The notes: generated by a model from the sequence alone, not told the origin. Positions 35,076-45,057 are shown, counted from the stretch's first letter. The stretch: DNA of 64,000 nucleotides from Ignavibacteriales bacterium (GCA_015709675.1 CP054182.1:3575448-3639447); one strand, 5' to 3'. Program-made: numbers and translations.

Positions 35076-36926
35076 TCAGGGAAGCGCTTTCAGCATTTGA
35101 AGATAACGGGGGTACCAGTCAAAGTTCGGCGCGATAATCGGCACGCCGGTAACAGAGCCGCCAAAACCGAGATACCGCATGCCGATGGAGTTAATCTCAG
35201 TAAGATCCAGCCCGCCAAGGACATCAGGATCCATGGAAATGCCGTACTTAACGGCAAGTGACGCGGTGTAATTATCAATTTTGCTTTTCAGACGGCCATA
35301 CCCAATGTTGGCCTTGATCTCATGTTTAAGCTGCTCGTACGATTTTTTCGGATATTCAATGTAGTCTTCTTTCTTGCCGATCAGTTTAATCAGCGAATAT
35401 CCGTCTGAAGTTTTAATCGGGCCATATATATCACCTACCTGCAGGTCAGCGGCAATACGACCGAGTTCACCGTACATAATCACCGGGAACCAGCCAAATT
35501 CTCCGCCTTTACCCTGTGTGGACTTGCGGATGGTAAACGAATCAGCCACCGCGCGGAAATCAGCGCCGGAGTTTATCAAATCAAGGCAATAGGCAATCGT
35601 TTCCTGATTATCACTCAGTATCTCAAGGATATTAACCTGAGCGGGATAGTGAATCTCTTTATTATATCTTTTATAATAGTCTATTGCCTCCTGCTCTGTC
35701 ACGGTAACAGAATCATAAAACTGTGAGCGGAGAGATTGAAACAGATAATTATCCCTCCACATCGTAATATCGGTCTGAACCTCCGGCAGATTCAGCAATC
35801 CCAGTTTTCTTGCCTCAACAGCAAGCTGGTCATACTCAATAAATTTTCTGATGCGCCGGTGGAAGTTGCGGAAGAGTTCTTCAGCACGGATATCCTCAAA
35901 ATTAAGACCGTTAAATGCCTCAAGCAGGAAATATTTTCTAAGAGAATATACCCGGTCGTCCACCTGAATAAAATTCATCTGCTGGGAGTCTGCCGGGATG
36001 GAGTTCAGAAAACGGTTAACATCGCGTGCTGATACTTCAAGTTTTTCCCAGTCTGTTATCTTTTCTTCAATCTGCTTCTGCATCATGGCATCATGCAGTT
36101 TAATGGAGAAGTATTTCAGGAATGGGGCAGAGATAGTTACCTGCTTCCCTTTCATAAAGCCGGTCAGATATTCACGGAATCGCTTCTGCTCTTTGCGGGC
36201 ACGGAGGATTTTTTCTGCATCCTTCAGTTCATCCTCCGGGGTCATGGTTTGAGAGGTTTGCAGCACTTTATTCCGGACGAAGAATATATATAAACCGTCA
36301 GGCGATTCAAGCGGGCCGGTAAACATTCCCGGCTCCATACTGAAGAGTGAATCTTCAATCTCATCAGGCATCTGCCCGTAAACAATTTCAACCGGTCCCG
36401 GCTGTTCTTCATTTTCAGGACGGGCGCTCAGGATGGTATCGAACGGAACACCCTGCTTCAGCAGATTGTGAAGCGCGGCTACTTCTTCATCATCCCAGGT
36501 GATCAGATAATTCACATAATATTTTGTCCTGTACTTCTTTAACGAAGCAAAGAGCTCTTTATCCGTTATACTGATTTTTTCCCGGATTTCTTTTTTATAA
36601 AGAGCGTCACGAAGAAACATATTTTCTAACGATTCAGCTGCGATGAGCATCGCCTCCGTTGAGTCAAGACCAAGAGACTCTGCCTCGCGTGCCCATAGTT
36701 TTTCAGCAATGAGCGACTGCAGGAACTCGAGCCGCACACCAAGATTTTTATCCTTAGGTTTCATTCCCGGTTTGGGATTCAGCTCATAGCGCTGTATAAA
36801 CTCATCCGTAGAAATAATTTTACCTCCAACAATGCCGGCTGGTTTTCTTTCGGAAAATTGCTGAGCTCCGGCTGAGAAGGAGACAACCGCCAGAATGGAG
36901 AAAATCAGAAATGTCTTATGCGTCAT
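35076..36926 (-). CDS. Periplasmic PpiC/SurA-like peptidyl-prolyl isomerase
   Basis: A 616-residue protein with signal peptide MTHKTFLIFSILAVVSFSAGAQ. A SurA-N-like helical chaperone region (about 30-130) is followed by a first parvulin-like domain (about 130-215, YVNYLITWDDEEVAALHNLL, LESPDGLYIFFV), another helical segment, and a second parvulin domain (about 430-520, VNILEILSDNQETIAYCLDLINSGADF, GGEFGWFP, GPIKTSDGYSLIKLI). It probably helps fold outer-membrane or exported proteins. It is the first gene of the leftward carbamoyltransferase operon. Confidence 0.85.
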   Translation of the reverse strand: MTHKTFLIFSILAVVSFSAGAQQFSERKPAGIVGGKIISTDEFIQRYELNPKPGMKPKDKNLGVRLEFLQSLIAEKLWAREAESLGLDSTEAMLIAAESLENMFLRDALYKKEIREKISITDKELFASLKKYRTKYYVNYLITWDDEEVAALHNLLKQGVPFDTILSARPENEEQPGPVEIVYGQMPDEIEDSLFSMEPGMFTGPLESPDGLYIFFVRNKVLQTSQTMTPEDELKDAEKILRARKEQKRFREYLTGFMKGKQVTISAPFLKYFSIKLHDAMMQKQIEEKITDWEKLEVSARDVNRFLNSIPADSQQMNFIQVDDRVYSLRKYFLLEAFNGLNFEDIRAEELFRNFHRRIRKFIEYDQLAVEARKLGLLNLPEVQTDITMWRDNYLFQSLRSQFYDSVTVTEQEAIDYYKRYNKEIHYPAQVNILEILSDNQETIAYCLDLINSGADFRAVADSFTIRKSTQGKGGEFGWFPVIMYGELGRIAADLQVGDIYGPIKTSDGYSLIKLIGKKEDYIEYPKKSYEQLKHEIKANIGYGRLKSKIDNYTASLAVKYGISMDPDVLGGLDLTEINSIGMRYLGFGGSVTGVPIIAPNFDWYPRYLQMLKALP

Positions 36927-37011
36927 TTACAGAATAATTTGAAAATAATCAGGTAAAATAGCCCTTTTTACCTAAATTCCGGGGTTAAATGAGGGTACCG
37001 CACAACAATAA

Positions 37012-37045
37012 AAAAGCGGAAAGAAGCAATGCTTCTTTCCGCTTA
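37012..37045 (-). terminator. Rho-independent terminator of the TonB receptor gene
   Basis: Stem AGCGGAAAGAAGC/GCTTCTTTCCGCT with a T run on the minus strand, about 40 bases after the stop. Confidence 0.88.
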
Positions 37046-37082
37046 AATTTATGAGGAACTTAGATTATGCTGAGAATCCCCG

Positions 37083-39356
37083 TCAAAACTCCAGCGATAC
37101 TCCAATTGAGGGAAGTATGCCGATTGAGGAGTTTAGTTCAGCTTTCTGCTCTCTCGGGTTCCAGCGGACGCTTCCGGTCTTGGTGTTGTTATAAACATTC
37201 TGCACATCAAGGTAGGTAATAAGGGTCAGGTTTTCAAAAAACCATCTCTTATCAACCCGGAGATCCAGAGCGTGAGGATTGTCACTGCGGACTGTGTTAT
37301 AAAGCGCGACGCTCTGAGAGCCGTCAGCATTAAACGGGGTTCGCGGCTTTGCGGTCGCATATCGGAATTTCATGCTCATCTCCCATGCTTCATTAAACTT
37401 GTATCCGCCGCTCAGATTAAAAATAACCGTCTGATCATAGGTACCGGTTCTGGCGATTCCGTCACGAGCGGTGAATTTAGCTTCACCAAGGGTGAAACTC
37501 ATGATTCCATAAGCCCGTATATCTGAAAGTTTCTTCTGGATGGAAAACTCAATTCCGCGGGCATACCCTGTTCCTTCACTTGAAAGCGGTTCGAGGCCAA
37601 ATGATGAAAAATTATCCTCCGAACCGGAGAAACCGGCTCCGGTATTAGCCAGCACCAGATAGGGCCTGACCAATGAAGCAGGATAATCGCTATAGTCTTT
37701 GTAATATCCCTCAACTTTAAGCTGTGCGTCTTCTCTGAGGCGGTAGTCGAAGCCGAGTATATACTGATCGGTCCGGATACTTTTAAGCCGCTTATTCTCA
37801 GGGAATGATGCAAGCCAGATATATGAAGGTGACTGACGGTAAACTCCCGCAGAAAAATTCACGCTGAACAGCGGCGAAAACATGTAGGAAAGTGCAAAGC
37901 GGGGGCTTATATACTGCTTCGTCTCTATTTCATCAAAATAATCAAGACGTACTCCGGCATTTGCTGTCATGCGGTCGGTAAGCATGTACGTATAATTGGC
38001 AAAAAGCCCGCCTTTCAGAAAGTTCTGAGCAACGCTGGTGGAATCCAATGGGAGGATGTCACCAAACGTGGTTCTGAACGATGCGAGCTTTATATCCGCT
38101 CTGAACTTGATAAGTTTTATATCTCCACCGATGTTCAGTTCAGTTTTCTTGCCGAACTTCAGTACTGCTTCAGCTTTCAGTTTATTTTCTGCTTCGAGCG
38201 ACTCATTAAGGAAAATCGGATTCAGCAGTGAGTCCCGCTGTGAGGTATTAAAGTCAGTAAAATTCCTTGAAAGCAGCACATCAAAGAAACCATTGCTGAA
38301 AAGTTTCCGGTAAGAGAGACCTGTCAGATACTGTATCTGGTCGCTTCCGAGCACTCTGGAATTTTCAAAACGCTGATCTTCCGTTTCGTTGAAATAACGG
38401 ACATTATCAAAAGCCGATACAAAAAGATATGAAAGCTTTGAAGTCTTGTCAATATTCCATGAGTACTTTCCGAGAACGTCATAGTATTCCGGAACAAAAC
38501 CAAAACCGGCAGCTTTAAATATAAAATCAAGGTAGCTTCTTCTTGCTGAGAAAAGCAGCGAAGAGTTGGATGTAACAGGGGTTTCAAGGTTTAAACCAAA
38601 CTGCGAGGCCGAGATAGTTGCCTTGCCGCCTGCCCGGTCATTTCTTCCCTCGCGCAGTTTTATCTGCAGTACAGATGAAAGTTTATCACCATACATAACA
38701 GGGAAACCTCCTGTGGCAAATGAGGTTTCATCAACAAAGTCAAGATTGATAAAACTGAGCGGACCACCGGTAGCCCCCTGATTGCCAAAATGGTTGATAT
38801 TCGGCACTTCAAATCCGTCCACCAGATAAAGATTTTCTGACGGGGCACCACCGCGGACGATCAGGTCGTTCCGGCCAGCCTCGGCAACGGCCACTCCCGG
38901 CAGTATTGAAAGGGCACGAACAACATCCTCAAATCCCCCCGGAGCACGGCGGATCTCCTCGTATCCGAAATAGGTAACACTGTTAATTTCAGTAAGACTG
39001 CGGGAAAAATAGTCGGAGGTTACCGTTACCCCTTCCAGTTCAATTACCGATGGCATAAGTTCAAAATTAATGACCGCTGGCTTTGCGTTTGATACCGTAA
39101 TATCCGTCTTGGTTACGGTAGTATACCCAACCGCTGAAACCCTTACCCGGTAACTGCCGGGTTCAAGCCGGGTAATGGAATATTTTCCGTCCAGATCGGT
39201 TGCCGCACCGCCGCTGGTTTCAACAACAAAAACGTTGGCAAACGGCAAGGGCTGTTTAGAGGTTGCGTCAATGACGGTTCCTGATATCACTCCCTGATTA
39301 TTCTGGGCATGAAGAACTGTAAGTGCTAAAAAGAAAATTAAAACTGCTTTTTTCAT
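37083..39356 (-). CDS. TonB-dependent receptor with carboxypeptidase-like N-terminal domain
   Basis: A 757-residue outer-membrane protein: signal peptide (MKKAVLIFFLALTVLHAQ), a carboxypeptidase-regulatory-like beta-sandwich (about 22-105, GVISGTVIDATSKQPLPFANVFV), plug domain (about 110-215, VRALSILPGVAV, DLIVRGGAPSENLYLVDGFEVP) and a 22-stranded barrel ending in IGILPSIGVSLEF. It imports a ligand using TonB energy. There is no SusD partner next to it, so it is not a typical glycan-utilisation pair; the ligand is unknown. Confidence 0.93.
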   Translation of the reverse strand: MKKAVLIFFLALTVLHAQNNQGVISGTVIDATSKQPLPFANVFVVETSGGAATDLDGKYSITRLEPGSYRVRVSAVGYTTVTKTDITVSNAKPAVINFELMPSVIELEGVTVTSDYFSRSLTEINSVTYFGYEEIRRAPGGFEDVVRALSILPGVAVAEAGRNDLIVRGGAPSENLYLVDGFEVPNINHFGNQGATGGPLSFINLDFVDETSFATGGFPVMYGDKLSSVLQIKLREGRNDRAGGKATISASQFGLNLETPVTSNSSLLFSARRSYLDFIFKAAGFGFVPEYYDVLGKYSWNIDKTSKLSYLFVSAFDNVRYFNETEDQRFENSRVLGSDQIQYLTGLSYRKLFSNGFFDVLLSRNFTDFNTSQRDSLLNPIFLNESLEAENKLKAEAVLKFGKKTELNIGGDIKLIKFRADIKLASFRTTFGDILPLDSTSVAQNFLKGGLFANYTYMLTDRMTANAGVRLDYFDEIETKQYISPRFALSYMFSPLFSVNFSAGVYRQSPSYIWLASFPENKRLKSIRTDQYILGFDYRLREDAQLKVEGYYKDYSDYPASLVRPYLVLANTGAGFSGSEDNFSSFGLEPLSSEGTGYARGIEFSIQKKLSDIRAYGIMSFTLGEAKFTARDGIARTGTYDQTVIFNLSGGYKFNEAWEMSMKFRYATAKPRTPFNADGSQSVALYNTVRSDNPHALDLRVDKRWFFENLTLITYLDVQNVYNNTKTGSVRWNPREQKAELNSSIGILPSIGVSLEF

Positions 39357-39532
39357 CTGATTTCTGTTTGTTTACTGATAACTATAACCCTGAATAAGGC
39401 CTGATAGTTCACTCAGAAACGGTAAAAAAGTACACGGGGGCAGGTCTGGTAATCTATTCCGAAAGTTTTTTTGAATCCCCCGCCTGAATGCCGGCATCAT
39501 ACTTTTTAGAATTTTTAATAATAAGGAACACA

Positions 39533-39862
39533 ATGAAATACGCTATCGAAGGAACTGACTCAACATTTGATGAACTGGTGCTCAAATCAGACAAGCCCGT
39601 GCTTGTTGACTTCTGGGCTCCCTGGTGCGGCCCCTGCAGAATGGTTGCCCCGGTTGTGGAAGAAATCGCTCAGGAATATAAAGACACCGTAAAAGTGGTC
39701 AAAATTAACACTGATGAAAACCCGATGATTGCAACCCAGTTTGGCATCAGAAGCATCCCGACAATCGGCATCTTCATGAACGGCAAAGCAGTTGACGGAG
39801 TTATCGGTGCAGTCCCCAAGCAGCACCTCGTTCAGAAACTGACTCCGTATATAAAGAATTAA
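39533..39862 (+). CDS. trxA: Thioredoxin
   Basis: A 109-residue thioredoxin from ATG 39533 (AAGGA 8 bases upstream); the upstream ATG at 39488 gives a non-conserved extension. Active-site Cys32 and Cys35 in [11 protein letters not shown] and the cis-proline block [11 protein letters not shown] are intact. Cytoplasmic disulfide reductant. Monocistronic. Confidence 0.96.
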   Translation: MKYAIEGTDSTFDELVLKSDKPVLVDFWAPWCGPCRMVAPVVEEIAQEYKDTVKVVKINTDENPMIATQFGIRSIPTIGIFMNGKAVDGVIGAVPKQHLVQKLTPYIKN

Positions 39863-39881
39863 AATAAATTATACTTTTCCC

Positions 39882-39920
39882 GGCGGCAGATTCAGGGTAA
39901 TGAACTCTGCCGCCCCATTA
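39882..39920 (+). terminator. Probable terminator of trxA
   Basis: Inverted repeat GGCGGCAGA (39882-39890) / TCTGCCGCC (39906-39914), followed by a short T-rich stretch. Confidence 0.6.
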
Positions 39921-39988
39921 TTTTAAACTACTCCACACCGTAATTACCGCCTGCTCCCAATAATTAATTTCCGCAATTCAATAAGAAA

Positions 39989-41173
39989 TCATCTGGTTTC
40001 ATCAGACCATCTCTTCAGCGCCAGGATCAGCTTGTTTTCACTTTCACCGGTGAATATTATGAGTGACAAAAACCCCAAGAGCACCAAAGATTCAAGCAGA
40101 TAACTGAGCACAAAAGCATTTTTCGTCCCGTGAAGAAGAATCAATATTACCGGAAGTATCAGCAAAAGAATATCCGGTGCCGGGAATCTTTTGATTAACT
40201 GCCTTGCACTTTCAGTGCTCATAATGATAAAAACGGGAAATGCCGCAACAATAAGCCTCTCTGTATTATATGCAAACGCGATTGACATTAAGCTCAGTAA
40301 ATACAATGGGAGGAATCTTAGTAAAGATTTGTAATTACTTCGCAAAAACAAAAACGGTAGTAACAGTAAAGAAATCCCAAATGTACCGGCAGAAAAAGTG
40401 ATCAGATCCTTTAAGCCGAAGTCATTAAGTCTTAGTAGGGCAATATTCTTAATCATGTATTCTAAAGTATAAATATGCATCTCTCTTTGATCCGGAGGAA
40501 GTGACAGAACATATTCATCATCGCCGTTTAAGGATGGTACAGCCAGGCGTAATAATAACAGGACTGTAGCTGCAGGGACTGCAAGAAGAACCGTACGCAA
40601 AAGAAGATGCCATTCAAATGTGCGTCCGGTCTTTATGGTAAAATAAAGCGGAGCAAGAAAAAATACTGTTTCCTTTGCTGTTACCCCAATCGTAAGTATG
40701 AACAAAAACAATAAATCGTTCTTTTTATAAATAGCCCAGAGACCGGCAGTTATAAAGAAAAACGCCAGAGAATCCGTCAGCCAAAAATTGTACAGATTAT
40801 AACTGGTTGCCCAACCGAGTGAAATAAAAAGTAAAGCACCAAACAATGAAAGTATTCTTGTGAATCCGATTGTCCTGAGCAGCAGGTAAAGAAAAATGGA
40901 TGCCCCAAGCAGTGCAATAAAACTTAGAACACGGAAATTTGTCTCTAAAGAAAATGGCATTAGTTTAGCCAACAAAGGATTCAGGATTCTCCAGCAATAC
41001 GGAGAAATGTAGAACTCAAACAACGGGTGTTCAGCCATATACATATAATGGTGATGATCCCACGAAAGTGAAAATGCCGGATGCTGTGATGTAAAAGGAG
41101 GTGTAAAAAAGTAAAGATAGAGAAGGGCTAAAAACAGAACAGAACCAACGGCAAAAAGTTCTTTCAATCGCAT
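39989..41173 (-). CDS. Polytopic membrane protein, GT-C glycosyltransferase-like
   Basis: A 394-residue protein with about 11 hydrophobic segments and a luminal loop after the first (SWDHHHYMYMAEHPLFEFYISPYCWRILNPLLAKL), where aspartate and histidines sit as in GT-C enzymes. KETVFFLAPLYF and RLIVAAFPVF also fit the fold. No close family is recognised; a lipid-linked sugar transfer role is inference. Confidence 0.55.
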   Translation of the reverse strand: MRLKELFAVGSVLFLALLYLYFFTPPFTSQHPAFSLSWDHHHYMYMAEHPLFEFYISPYCWRILNPLLAKLMPFSLETNFRVLSFIALLGASIFLYLLLRTIGFTRILSLFGALLFISLGWATSYNLYNFWLTDSLAFFFITAGLWAIYKKNDLLFLFILTIGVTAKETVFFLAPLYFTIKTGRTFEWHLLLRTVLLAVPAATVLLLLRLAVPSLNGDDEYVLSLPPDQREMHIYTLEYMIKNIALLRLNDFGLKDLITFSAGTFGISLLLLPFLFLRSNYKSLLRFLPLYLLSLMSIAFAYNTERLIVAAFPVFIIMSTESARQLIKRFPAPDILLLILPVILILLHGTKNAFVLSYLLESLVLLGFLSLIIFTGESENKLILALKRWSDETR

Positions 41174-41212
41174 TTTTGAAGGCTCCCTAATACAGCGCTA
41201 ATAGAAGAACCC

Positions 41213-42325
41213 CTACTTTATCAGCAATATCTTATGATAAACATTGTATCGGTTCTGTTTCAGATGAACGAAATAGATACCTGAGGTAAGGTCACCCGCA
41301 TGAAAATTTTGCAGATGCCAGCCTGCCGGCAAATTTTCATCCAGTAGTACCCTGATTTCTTCACCAGCAACGTTATAAATGCTAAGCTTCGTGTATCCAG
41401 ATTCTATTAATCGAAAATGTATCGTAGTTACCGGATTGAACGGATTCGGATAGCTCTGCAAAATCATCATCTTCTCAGGTACAAGGGCAATTTCCTCCCT
41501 CGTGCTGCTCATCGGCCCGCGGAATGATGCAGCTGCCTGACTCACCGTCCGGTAGCGCACTTTATTGCCGTATTCTGCGTTTACCGAATCAAGCAGTTCA
41601 CCTGTCCACCGCAGCACGATGCTGTCCTGATATGCCGGACGGATAAAAGGATCATGAAGCAGCAGGCAGTAGTATCCGGCAGTCTGCGCTTTGCTTCGTA
41701 TATCCGCAAGTGCTGATGTAAGGCGGCTCTGATACTGTTCGGGCGTAATCTGCCAGGTATATTCGTTGTGGGGTGCAAGGTTGTAGAGATTCTTATATAT
41801 ATTCTGCTTTGTTGAGCCGGTGGTTGAGATGAACTGAAAGCTGCTGTCCAGCAGAACCTGAAACGTAACTGAGTCCACCTGATGCCCCGGCGGAACAAAA
41901 CTGACAGGCACAACACCGACTGAGTCACGCAACAGTTCCAGCCCCTGCCGTATCAGATCCATCTGATTCTGATAAGGAAAATGATAGGATTGCGTCGTGC
42001 AGAACATCTCATGACTGGACTGACCGCAGCGCTGGCAGATATGGATATATCCGTGCTGGCTGATCTCATGACCGCCCGCAATGGTTGCGCGCAGTTCGGC
42101 TGAAAGTTTTCCGCTTAAATTCATATCTTCAATAAGCCGGTGAGGCATTACCGCCCATGTTACTTTACCGCCCCGCTGTTCAACAATGTGCTGAAACGGC
42201 AGAATTCCCGCAGGGTAAGTTACGTTCCGTGAGTAAATATCGTCAACGTGGATTACAAAAAGAAGGCTGTCCTGAGGAAAAAGTGTCAGCGTAAATATAT
42301 ACAGGGCAAACAGATACCGCATCAT
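41213..42325 (-). CDS. Secreted polysaccharide-deacetylase-like protein with T9SS sorting domain
   Basis: A 370-residue protein with a signal peptide (MMRYLFALYIFTLTLFPQ). The NodB/DUF2334-type core shows the metal triad pattern: HVDD near 27-30, GGHEISQHGYIH (about 85-96) and FVPPGHQVD (about 144-152). From about 285 the C-terminal domain carries LQSYPNPFNPVTTIHF and ends in YNVYHKILLIK, the type IX secretion sorting signal of Ignavibacteria/Bacteroidetes. It is probably exported and attached to the surface. Exact substrate unknown. Confidence 0.82.
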   Translation of the reverse strand: MMRYLFALYIFTLTLFPQDSLLFVIHVDDIYSRNVTYPAGILPFQHIVEQRGGKVTWAVMPHRLIEDMNLSGKLSAELRATIAGGHEISQHGYIHICQRCGQSSHEMFCTTQSYHFPYQNQMDLIRQGLELLRDSVGVVPVSFVPPGHQVDSVTFQVLLDSSFQFISTTGSTKQNIYKNLYNLAPHNEYTWQITPEQYQSRLTSALADIRSKAQTAGYYCLLLHDPFIRPAYQDSIVLRWTGELLDSVNAEYGNKVRYRTVSQAAASFRGPMSSTREEIALVPEKMMILQSYPNPFNPVTTIHFRLIESGYTKLSIYNVAGEEIRVLLDENLPAGWHLQNFHAGDLTSGIYFVHLKQNRYNVYHKILLIK

Positions 42326-42364
42326 ACAGCAGGATTCCGTATTGCACTATATATCCGCATCTCT

Positions 42365-43504
42365 TTACTCCTCGCGAAAAGTGGTAATGGTCATAGTCTG
42401 ATTGTGAAGTTCACATCTGCCGGCGTGAAATCCGGGGGAGATTTCACCATAGGAATAAAATCCGGTCAGTTTTGTCTTTCTTCCAAAGATGCTCCTGACG
42501 CTGTCAACTTCTTTTTCAATCTGACGGTCAAGCACCAGTTTACGCCCAACACAGCTTATCAGGATTGCAAGCTCCGGCTCTGATGCGCCAAGCGGTTCCC
42601 GGCTTATAGAAGCGGCTTTGGTCGCTCCTTCAATAAGCCGGTCAAAATTCGCTCTCATCAGACGGGCATAAGTTCCTTTTGGCATATTGCCTGCAAAGGT
42701 CATGCTCTGATCTTCTTCTGATATATTTAGTACCGTGCGTACTATTGCTTCACTTCCATCGGGTGTTCTGATGCTGAGCGGAAAAAGCAGAGCTGTGCCC
42801 GGTAACCCATCGGCTTTATCGCCAAGATAGAGTTTATAGAGCTCAAGGGCGGAGTGATTATCAAGTTCATACAGAATGTTTTTTTCTGCTTTGGTGATCA
42901 GCCTCTCCGGACCGAATGGGTCCCATCCTCCGAAGGAACCGTAACCAACCTTTAAATGACTCCCGTAAAATCCAACAGCAACAAGATTTCCCTCAGAGGG
43001 AGGGGCATCAATTCCAACAAGAGTTTTACTGAAGTTGGCTCCGTCCCCGGCAAGTCCGCCGGTAATAGCAACCTGCGGGGGAAGTTTTGCGGTCATCCCA
43101 TTAATAAGTTCAGTGCCATTGACCATCTGGCCGTCAGAGATTACAAAAACATGAACGAGTCCGTCAGCGGGGAGTTTTTCTGCCAGTTTGAGACCGGCAA
43201 TATGGCTGTCTCCACACTCTGACATGGTCACGGATGAAAAATGCAGGCTTGTTTTCTGGAAGTATACTGCGGTCAGGGCAAGGGTGTCGTCCGTTACACG
43301 GGTATCAAGAATCTCCCCGGAAGTAGTGTTGAGCAGAATTCTTGCGTGCGGATACATTTTTTTAATCTCAAAAAATCTATCACTATTTTCCAGCTGTGCC
43401 CTGCCTCCAAAAACCAGAACCAGTTGCGCGGCTGAATCAGAAAGCGGCTCAGAGATAGTCTGCCAGCCACGGAGGGCCGTCCATCTCTTTTGTTCAATTT
43501 TCAT
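42365..43504 (-). CDS. FIST domain sensory protein
   Basis: A 379-residue soluble protein. FIST-N: LVLVFGGRAQLENSDRFFEIKKMYPHARILLNTTSGEI and ADGLVHVFVISDGQMVNGTELINGM, with the glycine-rich TGGLAGDGANF. FIST-C: ALELYKLYLGDKADGLPGTALLFPLSI and SCVGRKLVLDRQIEKEVDSVRSIFG, ending in FYSYGEISPG. FIST proteins are thought to bind small ligands such as amino acids and feed into signalling. No kinase or cyclase is fused here. Confidence 0.92.
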   Translation of the reverse strand: MKIEQKRWTALRGWQTISEPLSDSAAQLVLVFGGRAQLENSDRFFEIKKMYPHARILLNTTSGEILDTRVTDDTLALTAVYFQKTSLHFSSVTMSECGDSHIAGLKLAEKLPADGLVHVFVISDGQMVNGTELINGMTAKLPPQVAITGGLAGDGANFSKTLVGIDAPPSEGNLVAVGFYGSHLKVGYGSFGGWDPFGPERLITKAEKNILYELDNHSALELYKLYLGDKADGLPGTALLFPLSIRTPDGSEAIVRTVLNISEEDQSMTFAGNMPKGTYARLMRANFDRLIEGATKAASISREPLGASEPELAILISCVGRKLVLDRQIEKEVDSVRSIFGRKTKLTGFYSYGEISPGFHAGRCELHNQTMTITTFREE

Positions 43505-43853
43505 GCAGATAGTGAATTATGATGTAAAATGCTAAAAACAACATGAAAGATACTGTTTTTTCTCTTAAAACGGATATGGGTTGGGGCACTAATTAGAATT
43601 TTGAATATTCACGGCTAAATTAAGGACTTTGCCGATGAGCACTCCGGAAGACGGGATTCTAAGAAAAAACCCGCCACCTGGATGCTTTTCATTGAGGAAA
43701 TCAGGTTTATTAACCATAATTTTTCGGATTACCGGTAGTGTCATGAAACCTTACGAAACTTGCATTAAAACGGAAATCAATAAAAAGAGCTCAAGCAAAT
43801 AGAATTTTTTTGCTCGAATTTTGATTCGAACCCAATATCAAATTACCAAAATT
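43505..43853. other. Intergenic region, nothing recognised
   Basis: AT-rich with no credible gene, array or terminator. It lies between the FIST gene start and the end of the broken vapC, so it should hold the FIST promoter. Confidence 0.3.
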
Positions 43854-44224
43854 CTATGTTGCGAAAATATTTAGAACAGACAGCCCCGGAATATTCTTAA
43901 AATCTTCGAGATTTGCTGTAACAAGTGTCAGATTGCTAACAATAGCAGTTGCTCAATAATGGCATCAGCAAGTTTTATCTTTCTGTACTTTCTGATTTCT
44001 ATAGTTTTATTGACGATTGGGTTGGTAAGAGGAATTACATTTATAATTTTAAAGAAGTTCAGAAACTCGTCAAACTGGGTTCTATCTAAATTATGATACC
44101 CTAACACTTCCATTTTGGTGATAACTGAAACACTTGGAAAGGTCTCAGAGATAAATTCTATTGCGGCATTGTGCTTCCCTATAATTGCATAAATAATAAT
44201 GTTACTGTCCGCTAAAAAACTCAC
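43854..44224 (-). pseudogene. VapC-like PIN toxin inactivated by a 1-base frameshift
   Basis: From GTG 44224 (GGGAGG 3-8 bases upstream) the frame reads FLADSNIIIYAII, SVSVITKMEVLGYHNL and KIKLADAIIE, then shifts at about 43953 and stops early near 43928. Adding one base there restores ATAIVSNLTLVTANLEDFKNIPG and the ending LNIFAT before TAG at 43854, a perfect PIN C-terminus. The aspartate and glutamate ligands of the first two-thirds are present; the last acidic region is out of frame. A sequencing error is the alternative. It overlaps its antitoxin gene by 23 bases. Confidence 0.82.
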
Positions 44225-44462
44225 GATCCTCCCTTTCCTTTTTTTGCCAGTCAATTACATCGGGCAAATCAGAAAAAGCCAATGAATCTCTTAATTTTAA
44301 AAGGACTTCTTTGAATTGCTTCCTTTTGTTCTCTTCTGATGGAGCATGATCCACAACGATTACCCGAATCTCTTTCCCTTTAAGTTCTTCGGCGGAAACA
44401 TTCTGAAGAAGGTGCAGCACTCCGTCTTTATAAGTGGCAAGGAGGGGTGTTGAATCGCTCAA
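44202..44462 (-). CDS. VapB-like antitoxin
   Basis: About 86 residues from TTG 44462, which has AGAGG 7-11 bases upstream; the ATG-started longer frame adds a poor N-terminus. Sequence: LSDSTPLLATYKDGVLHLLQ, then NVSAEELKGKEIRVIVVDHAP and a charged C-terminal tail (KKEREDREFFSGQ) of the type that wraps the toxin. The N-terminus resembles the beta-strand swap of antitoxins that bind DNA as dimers (AF2212-like). Its toxin gene is frameshifted. Confidence 0.65.
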   Translation of the reverse strand: MSDSTPLLATYKDGVLHLLQNVSAEELKGKEIRVIVVDHAPSEENKRKQFKEVLLKLRDSLAFSDLPDVIDWQKKEREDREFFSGQ

Positions 44463-44948
44463 ATTTGACCTCTTTTCAATTCCTGGATGCTTTCTTTGAG
44501 AAAATTGCTTGGGTAAATATATTGAAAAGGTAGGAATTAGGATATAACCGGCATAGTGAGGCATCAAGCAAGCTTTCTAAATTTGAGACCGCTTACCTTA
44601 GGTTTTGAAGAAAAAAGGCTGCTGTTTAAGCTACCTTTTTCCTGCAGTAGAGAGGGTCCCGAGACTTCGGGAAACCTACATCCCGAAAGCCTTCGGATTA
44701 TGAGTCCGACGAGCTACTCCCGATTCTCGGGACTCCACCCCGCGATGTAAAACTTTTTTACCCCATAACTTGAACCTACATTCCGAAAGCCTTCGGGTTA
44801 TGAGCCCGACGAGCTACTCCCGATTCTCAGGACTCCACCCCGCGATGTAAAGCTTTTCTAACCCCACCCTGTGATGTAAATTCTTTTTGAACCACCACTT
44901 GAACCAACATCGCAAAAGCTTTCGGAATATGAGCCCGATCCTTTAAAA

Positions 44949-44980
44949 CAAAAAAGGCCGTCTTACGACGACCTTTTTTC
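44949..44980 (-). terminator. Rho-independent terminator of the initiator tRNA gene
   Basis: Stem GGTCGTC/GACGGCC with a GTAA loop and a six-T run on the minus strand, directly after the tRNA 3' end. Confidence 0.88.
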
Positions 44981-44981
44981 G

Positions 44982-45057
44982 TGGTAGCGGGGGCAGGACT
45001 TGAACCTACAGCCTTCGGGTTATGAGCCCGACGAGCTACCAATTGCTCCACCCCGCG
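44982..45057 (-). tRNA. Initiator tRNA-fMet (CAT anticodon)
   Basis: A 76-base cloverleaf on the minus strand with encoded CCA. Acceptor stem CGCGGGG/CCCCGCT leaves position 1-72 unpaired (C against U), a hallmark of initiator tRNA. The anticodon stem has the three consecutive G-C pairs (TCGGG-CTCATAA-CCCGA), the second initiator hallmark. T arm is GTAGG-TTCAAGT-CCTGC and the D arm GAGC-AATTGGTA-GCTC. It is close in sequence to E. coli tRNA-fMet. It lies within a cluster of broken copies of itself. Confidence 0.97.
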
